Assembly (NCBI GenBank): GCA_020632875.1 | Contig: JACKET010000001.1 | Coordinates: 620,001-684,000, forward strand | Length of the DNA stretch: 64,000 bases | Direction of reading: 5' to 3' | Source of the DNA: Alphaproteobacteria bacterium | Lineage (GTDB): Bacteria; Myxococcota_A; UBA796; GCA-2862545 | Part shown: positions 59,398 to 64,000 of the stretch, one piece after another | Position numbering within the stretch: the stretch's first letter is position 1 | Layout: the number at the start of each line of letters is the position of its first letter | The notes under the pieces: generated by a model | What the model was told of the DNA's origin: nothing | What the model saw: the letters and a program-made list of their open reading frames with translations, nothing else | The model's database searches: none | Made by a program: the position numbers and the translations under genes

Positions 59398-60710
59398 CGG
59401 ACCTGCTCGCCGCCCGCTCGCAGATGGCCCTGTCGCTCGGGTTCCACATGATCTTCGCGACGCTCGGCATCGGCATGCCGCTGTTCATGTGCGTCGCCGA
59501 GGGCCTGTGGCTGCGCACGGGCGACGCCGTCTGGCTGAAGCTCGCGAAGGCCTGGAGCAAGGGCACCGCCATCCTGTTCGCGGTGGGGGCGGTGTCGGGC
59601 ACCGCGCTGTCGTTCGAGCTCGGGCTGCTGTGGCCGCGCTTCATGGAGGTCGCGGGCCCCATCATCGGGCTGCCGTTCTCGCTCGAGGGGTTCGCCTTCT
59701 TCTTCGAGGCGATCTTCCTCGGCGTCTACCTGTACGGGTGGGACCACGTGAAGCCGGTCGTGCACTGGCTCGCCGGCGTGGGCGTGTTCGTCAGCGGGCT
59801 GATGTCGGGCGTCTTCGTCGTCACCGCGAACGCGTGGATGAACACGCCGACCGGCTTCGAGCTCGGCCCCGACGGGTCCGTCGCGATCGTCGAGCCCCTC
59901 GAGGCCATGCTGAACCCGAGCGCGTTCGGCCAGGCGCTGCACATGTCGGTGGCCGCGATCCTCGCCACCGCGTTCGCCGTGCTCGGGGTCCACGCGTGGC
60001 TGCTCCGGCGCGACGCGAGCGTCGCCTTCCACCGTCGCGCCCTCGCGCTGGCGCTGTGGATCGGCGGCGTGGCGACCGTCGCCCAGCCCATCACGGGGCA
60101 CTTCGTGGGCGAGGCCGTGGCGCACAACCAGCCCGTCAAGCTCGCGGCGCTCGAGGGCCTGTGGGAGTCGCACCCCGAGGGGGCGCCGTTCTCCATCGGC
60201 GGCTGGTCCGACGAAGAGGCCGGCGAGGCGTGCTGTGCCATCGAGATCCCCTACATGCTGTCGGTGCTCGCGTACGGCGACCCGTTCCACCCGGTGATGG
60301 GGCTCTCCGAGGTCCCGCCCGACGAGCGTCCGCCGGTCAACGTCACGCACACCGCCTACCAGATCATGCTCGGCTCGATGGGCGTGATGGCGCTCACCAT
60401 CGGGGCCGCGGTGCTGCTCGCGATCCGCCGGCGCGGCGTGCCCGACCACCCGGCGTTCCTCGCGTGGAGCATGTTCGCGGGGCCCTGGGGCATCCTCGGC
60501 ATCGAAGCCGGGTGGACGGCGACCGAGGTCGGCCGCCAGCCCTGGGTCATCCAGGGGGTCATGCGCACGTCCGACGCGGTGACCCCGATGCCCGGGCTGT
60601 ACGCCCCGTTCGTGCTGTTCGCGGGGCTCTACCTCGTGCTGGGCGTGCTCTGCGCGGCCCTGCTGTTCCGGCAGTTCGACGTGCACAGCCCCGGCGGGTC
60701 CCATGGCTGA
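59394..60710 (+). CDS. cydA: Cytochrome bd ubiquinol oxidase subunit I
   Basis: 438 residues with about nine membrane helices. Signatures: ARSQMALSLGFHMIFATLGI (with haem-ligand His18), SFELGLLWPRFMEVAGPI, GLPFSLEGFAFFFEAIFLGV, and VAHNQPVKLAALEGLWE (quinol-binding GxxxQPxK-E). The Q-loop is short, as in the cyanide-insensitive (CioA) type, and the protein is correspondingly shorter than E. coli CydA (about 520). It oxidises quinol and reduces oxygen to water with high affinity. It overlaps the DUF1062-like gene by four bases and cydB by eight. Confidence 0.92.
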   Translation: MTDLLAARSQMALSLGFHMIFATLGIGMPLFMCVAEGLWLRTGDAVWLKLAKAWSKGTAILFAVGAVSGTALSFELGLLWPRFMEVAGPIIGLPFSLEGFAFFFEAIFLGVYLYGWDHVKPVVHWLAGVGVFVSGLMSGVFVVTANAWMNTPTGFELGPDGSVAIVEPLEAMLNPSAFGQALHMSVAAILATAFAVLGVHAWLLRRDASVAFHRRALALALWIGGVATVAQPITGHFVGEAVAHNQPVKLAALEGLWESHPEGAPFSIGGWSDEEAGEACCAIEIPYMLSVLAYGDPFHPVMGLSEVPPDERPPVNVTHTAYQIMLGSMGVMALTIGAAVLLAIRRRGVPDHPAFLAWSMFAGPWGILGIEAGWTATEVGRQPWVIQGVMRTSDAVTPMPGLYAPFVLFAGLYLVLGVLCAALLFRQFDVHSPGGSHG

Positions 60711-61740
60711 GGTCGTCGTCGCGGGCATCCTGTTCGTCGCGCTCGTCGTGTACGTCCTCACCGGGGGCGCCGACTTCGGGGGCGGCGTGTGGGACCTGCT
60801 CGCGACCGGCCCGCGCGCACCGGCCCAGCGTCGCGTCATCGCGCGGGCCATCGGGCCGATCTGGGAGGCCAACCACGTCTGGCTGATCCTCGTGATCGTG
60901 CTGCTGTTCGTGTGCTTCCCGTCCGCCTTCGCGCTCGTCGGGACCGCCCTGCACTGGCCGCTCACCCTGATGCTCGTCGGCGTCGTGCTCCGCGGCAGCG
61001 CGTTCGTGTTCCGCACGTACGACAGCCGCAGGGACTCCGTGCAGAAGCGCTGGTCGCGGGTCTTCGCATCGGCGAGCGTCTTCACGCCCGTCATGCTGGG
61101 CATCTCCGTAGGGGCGGTCGCCTCGGGCGCCATCCGCACCGAGGGCGGCGTGTACACGAGCGGCTTCTTCGCGCCGTGGCTGCAGCCGTTCCCCATCGCG
61201 GTCGGCCTGTTCACGCTGGCGCTCTTCGCGCTCCTGGCCGCGGTCTACCTGGCGGCCGACACCGAAGAGCCCGAGCTCCAGGACGACTTCCGCCTCCGCG
61301 CCCTCGGGGCATCCGCTGTGGTGTTCGTGCTGGCCTGGGTGACGTTCTTCACGGCGCACACGGGCGCGCCGCACCTGCGCGCGTCCCTCGTGGGCGGGCC
61401 CATCGCGCTGGGGATGCAGGGGGTCGTGGGCCTCTGTGGCCTCGCGCTCGTCGGCTCGCTGTGGGCGCGGCGCTTCCAGGTCGCCCGCATCCTCGCGGCG
61501 GTCCAGGTCGTGCTGCTGATCGCGGGCTGGGGTCACGCGCAGTTCCCCTGGATCCTGATGGACGAGCTCACGATCCACGACGCCGCGGCGCCGCAGAACG
61601 TGCTGGTCGGCACGGTCGGCGTGCTCGGGGCCGGCGCGGTGCCGCTGCTCGCCGCGTACGGATGGATGATCCGGGTGTTCCGCCGGTCGAGGCTCTCGGG
61701 CGCACCGAGCCCCGAGTCGATCGAGGCGAACCCCGAGTAG
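60703..61740 (+). CDS. cydB: Cytochrome bd ubiquinol oxidase subunit II
   Basis: 345 residues, about nine membrane helices. Typical motifs are ADFGGGVWDLLATGPRAPAQ, GPIWEANHVWLILVIVLLF and SRRDSVQKRWSRVFASAS. It is the structural partner of CydA. The two genes overlap by eight bases, and no cydX or cydDC gene is seen next to them. The operon ends here, 78 bases before the histidine kinase gene on the same strand. Confidence 0.92.
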   Translation: MAEVVVAGILFVALVVYVLTGGADFGGGVWDLLATGPRAPAQRRVIARAIGPIWEANHVWLILVIVLLFVCFPSAFALVGTALHWPLTLMLVGVVLRGSAFVFRTYDSRRDSVQKRWSRVFASASVFTPVMLGISVGAVASGAIRTEGGVYTSGFFAPWLQPFPIAVGLFTLALFALLAAVYLAADTEEPELQDDFRLRALGASAVVFVLAWVTFFTAHTGAPHLRASLVGGPIALGMQGVVGLCGLALVGSLWARRFQVARILAAVQVVLLIAGWGHAQFPWILMDELTIHDAAAPQNVLVGTVGVLGAGAVPLLAAYGWMIRVFRRSRLSGAPSPESIEANPE

Positions 61741-61818
61741 CGGCCCGTCGGTGTCATGGAAATGTCTCCGTTGCCACGGAGCTGCCCTCCCGGAGTACGG
61801 TGCGCGTGGAGGAGGAAC

Positions 61819-63252
61819 GTGCGCGACCCGGCCCATCGCGTCCTTCGGCGCGTGCTGGCCCGCGCCGAGGTCAGGCAGGTGCTCGACGCGCTGCCTCCCG
61901 TGACGATCGCGGGGGCCTCGGGGAGCGCGCTGTACGGCGACGGGAGCCTCGACGCAGCCGAGGTGCTCGAGCTGCGTGGACGCCCCGTGGCGCGCGTCGC
62001 CGGGCCCGGTGCTGCCGCGGCCTCCGCCATGCTGGCCGTGATGGTGGACCAGCAGCTCGAGACCCGCGCGATGGGCACCGAGGTGCTGCGGCGGTACCGC
62101 GAGCTCAACGCGCTGAGCTCCCTCGAGCGGCGGCTGGCGACCTGCTTCACCGTGCAGGACGTGGCCTCGACGACCCTCGACGAGCTCTTGCGCTTCTTCG
62201 ACGCCGAGGCGGGCGTGGTGCTCGAGTGGCCCACCGGTGCGGCGGTGCCGACGACCCTCGCGCGCCGCGGGGCCGTCGGGTCCGACGCGATGGCGCTCGC
62301 GCACCGCGTGGCGACCGCCAGCCACGGCGAGCACGTGTGCGCGGGGGTCCGGGCGATGCTGTGCGCGCCGCTCCTCGACCGCGACCAGGGGGTCGTGGTG
62401 CTGGTCGGGTCCGGCTGGAGCGAAGCCGACCTCACGCCGCTCCAGACCGTCGCCGGGCGGCTCGCCGCCGCCCTCCGGTCGGTCGAGGCCCACGAGCGGC
62501 GCGCCCGCGTCAGCCAGGCGCTGCTCGAGATGCAGCGCACCCGCGCGCTCGAGGAGAGCCGCGCGAAGAGCACGTTCCTCGCGAACATGAGCCACGAGCT
62601 CCGCACGCCGATGAACGCCATCCTCGGGTACGCCGACCTGCTGCGCGAAGAGGCCAGCCACGCGCCCGAGATGGCGTGGATGGTCGAGGACCTCGATCGC
62701 ATCCGGAGCTCCGGGCAGCACCTGCTGGGGCTCGTCTCGGCCGTGCTCGATCTCGCGAAGGTCGAGTCGGGCGGGGTGGAGCTGGCTCCGGCCCGCACCG
62801 ACCTCCGCTCGCTGTGCATGCAGGTCGCGTTCAGCGTCGCGGGAGTCGCTGCGGAGCACGGCAACCGCCTCGAGATCCGCGTCCCCGACGGTGAAGAGCT
62901 GCTCGTGGACGCCGCGCGCCTGGAGCAGGTCCTCCAGAACCTCCTGTCGAACGCGGTGCGATTCACCGAGAACGGGCAGGTGGTCGTGGGCTTCGAGCGG
63001 GCCGACGGGACCGCGCGGATCCGCGTTTCCGACGACGGCGTGGGGCTCTCCGAGGCCCAGCAGACCGAGGTGTTCGACGAGTTCGCCCAGGCGCGGCGCC
63101 GGGTCCGCCCGGGGGACGGGCGCACCGGCCTCGGGCTCGCGATCTCGCGCCAGCTCTGCCGGGTGATGGGCGGCGATCTCACCGTCACCAGCGAGCCGGG
63201 AGCGGGGTCGACGTTCGTCGTCCACCTGCCCGAGGGCGGCCCGCCCCCCTGA
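61819..63252 (+). CDS. GAF-domain sensor histidine kinase
   Basis: 477 residues, cytoplasmic (no membrane span). A GAF-like domain covers about 95-230 (LATCFTVQDVASTTLDELL, VRAMLCAPLLDRDQGVVVLV). HisKA follows with FLANMSHELRTPMNAILGYA, then the HATPase domain (NLLSNAVRFTENGQ, VSDDGVGLSEAQQ, GRTGLGLAISRQL). GTG 61819 is preferred because GGAGGAGG is directly upstream; a longer frame from 61756 lacks this. No response regulator is adjacent. The start 78 bases after cydB allows cotranscription, so a redox or oxygen cue is possible but speculative. Confidence 0.83.
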   Translation: MRDPAHRVLRRVLARAEVRQVLDALPPVTIAGASGSALYGDGSLDAAEVLELRGRPVARVAGPGAAAASAMLAVMVDQQLETRAMGTEVLRRYRELNALSSLERRLATCFTVQDVASTTLDELLRFFDAEAGVVLEWPTGAAVPTTLARRGAVGSDAMALAHRVATASHGEHVCAGVRAMLCAPLLDRDQGVVVLVGSGWSEADLTPLQTVAGRLAAALRSVEAHERRARVSQALLEMQRTRALEESRAKSTFLANMSHELRTPMNAILGYADLLREEASHAPEMAWMVEDLDRIRSSGQHLLGLVSAVLDLAKVESGGVELAPARTDLRSLCMQVAFSVAGVAAEHGNRLEIRVPDGEELLVDAARLEQVLQNLLSNAVRFTENGQVVVGFERADGTARIRVSDDGVGLSEAQQTEVFDEFAQARRRVRPGDGRTGLGLAISRQLCRVMGGDLTVTSEPGAGSTFVVHLPEGGPPP

Positions 63253-63257
63253 CCGGT

Positions 63258-63959
63258 ATGCTCGGTCCGGGAGATTCGCTGAACGTTCGCGACGCATCGC
63301 TGATCGCTGCGGCTCAGGCGTTCCTCCCCGGCGTGATCGCGGGGAGCCTGGTGCTGGGCACCGGTCTGTCCGACCCCGGCGAGATGGGTGCGATGGCGGT
63401 GATCGGGTCCGTCCTCCACCTGCTGGCCTCCCGCGCCATCCGCGACGGCTGGTACGCCCGGATCCACGTCCCCGGCCCGTGGCACTGGGAGGAGCTCGAC
63501 GACGGCATCCGGGTGCGGTGGATCGACCCGGCCGTGCAGATGACCGAGCAGCTGCCGATCGCCCTGGGCTTCGCGGCCGGCTGGGTGCCCGCTGCGCTGG
63601 CGTTCGCGCCGGCGAACGACCGACCGGGCATCCTGCTCGCCTCCAGCATGCTCGCGGGGCTCGTCGGCCTCGTGTCGTACTTCGCGATGCGCGAGCGGGG
63701 CTCCCGGCAGGTCGTGCTCCACAACCGCACCCTCGACATCGACGGCGAGTCCGTCGTGATCCTCGATCCGGCCGACCAGATCGCGCGCTCGGGCGACGTC
63801 CTCGTCCTCCGCGACTCCACGCGCACGCTGCGCCTCCAGGCCCGCGAAGAGCTCGTCGTGCGGCTCGAGGCGCGCCTCCACGCCATCCCGCCCCGCGCGG
63901 GCGGCCCCGAGGACGTTCCGGCCCCGCTGCGCGCGCTCCAGTCCGACGGGGCGTCATGA
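63258..63959 (+). CDS. Membrane protein of unknown function
   Basis: 233 residues. It has hydrophobic segments at about 15-55 (two) and 98-140 (two), with a soluble strand-rich region between and after (YARIHVPGPWHWEELDDGIR, VVLHNRTLDIDGESVVIL). ATG 63258 follows the kinase stop by five bases, and the stop overlaps the next ATG by four (ATGA), so it is part of the same operon. No family recognised. Confidence 0.62.
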   Translation: MLGPGDSLNVRDASLIAAAQAFLPGVIAGSLVLGTGLSDPGEMGAMAVIGSVLHLLASRAIRDGWYARIHVPGPWHWEELDDGIRVRWIDPAVQMTEQLPIALGFAAGWVPAALAFAPANDRPGILLASSMLAGLVGLVSYFAMRERGSRQVVLHNRTLDIDGESVVILDPADQIARSGDVLVLRDSTRTLRLQAREELVVRLEARLHAIPPRAGGPEDVPAPLRALQSDGAS

Positions 63960-64000
63960 GCGAAGCCCGCGCGGACCTGCACCTCTCGACCCCGCTCGGG
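63956..64000 (+). CDS. Start of a further gene (truncated by window edge)
   Basis: ATG 63956 lies in an ATGA overlap with the preceding stop and opens MSEARADLHLSTPLG before the window ends. Only 15 residues are visible, so no function can be given. The overlap pattern matches the coupled genes elsewhere in the window. Confidence 0.5.
   Translation, partial: MSEARADLHLSTPLG

Overview
The window is GC-rich (roughly 70%) chromosomal DNA, densely coded on both strands. It most resembles the phylum Myxococcota or a close relative. The reasons are: several small lipoproteins whose lipobox is followed by an Asp/Thr-rich linker, two Ser/Thr protein kinases with extracytoplasmic tails, a hybrid histidine kinase with three receivers, an ECF sigma/anti-sigma pair, an OmpA protein with tandem Ig-like modules, and an FtsH-centred multigene system. 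This taxonomic call is inference; there is no rRNA gene or other decisive marker in the window. I saw no tRNA, rRNA, CRISPR array, prophage or insertion sequence with a transposase.

Layout. 1-4500 (+): a cluster of the enterobacterial STM4011-STM4015 type (leucine-rich-repeat protein, phosphatase-fold hydrolase, two radical SAM enzymes) with an extra PDZ protein inside, followed by two membrane proteins to 6118. 6232-10878: small protein, Omp85 barrel, thioredoxin 2-like protein, TPR-like protein, S10 carboxypeptidase, membrane protein. 10939-14393 (-) and 16825-22321 (-): two blocks that look like parts of one FtsH-centred 'ternary'-type system (large scaffold protein and small partner; radical SAM activase, helical protein, coiled-coil protein, soluble FtsH with a degenerate N-terminal AAA domain, ATP-grasp ligase). 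Between them lie a lipoprotein and cell-envelope genes. 22373-30904: MFS exporter, YyaL-type thioredoxin-domain protein with two partner genes, ECF sigma/anti-sigma operon, lipoprotein with a clear intrinsic terminator, Ser/Thr kinase. 31014-35779: polytopic membrane protein and Mfd. 35780-36491: non-coding repeat-rich gap. 36492-41140 (-): membrane protein, hybrid histidine kinase, Ser/Thr kinase with a C-terminal formylglycine-generating-enzyme-like domain. 41245-47796 (+): large OmpA protein, membrane protein, AsmA-like protein. 47881-48164: a 284-bp element with 23-bp terminal inverted repeats. 48182-50473 (-): a protein carrying a cut-down RNA polymerase beta' clamp module joined to a beta-propeller-like region. 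50501-52744 (+): tandemly duplicated propeller lipoproteins and a small lipoprotein. 52748-56183 (-): glpK, NADAR protein and sthA as one overlapping operon. 56230-58604 (-): a secreted protein ending in a GspG-like domain and a TlpA-like thioredoxin. 58828-61740 (+): DUF1062-like protein and cytochrome bd oxidase (cydAB). 61819-64000 (+): GAF histidine kinase, membrane protein, and the start of one more gene.

The most interesting item is the beta'-like protein at 48182-50473. It keeps the four zinc-binding cysteines of the beta' N-terminus and the sigma-binding clamp helices, has lost the catalytic part and most of the sequence between those two elements, and carries two palindromic elements inserted in frame near its start. 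Second are the FtsH-centred operons and the STM4011-type cluster with its inserted PDZ gene. Genes on the same strand are often joined by 1-4 base start/stop overlaps, and convergent genes often meet within a few bases or overlap, which leaves almost no room for intrinsic terminators.
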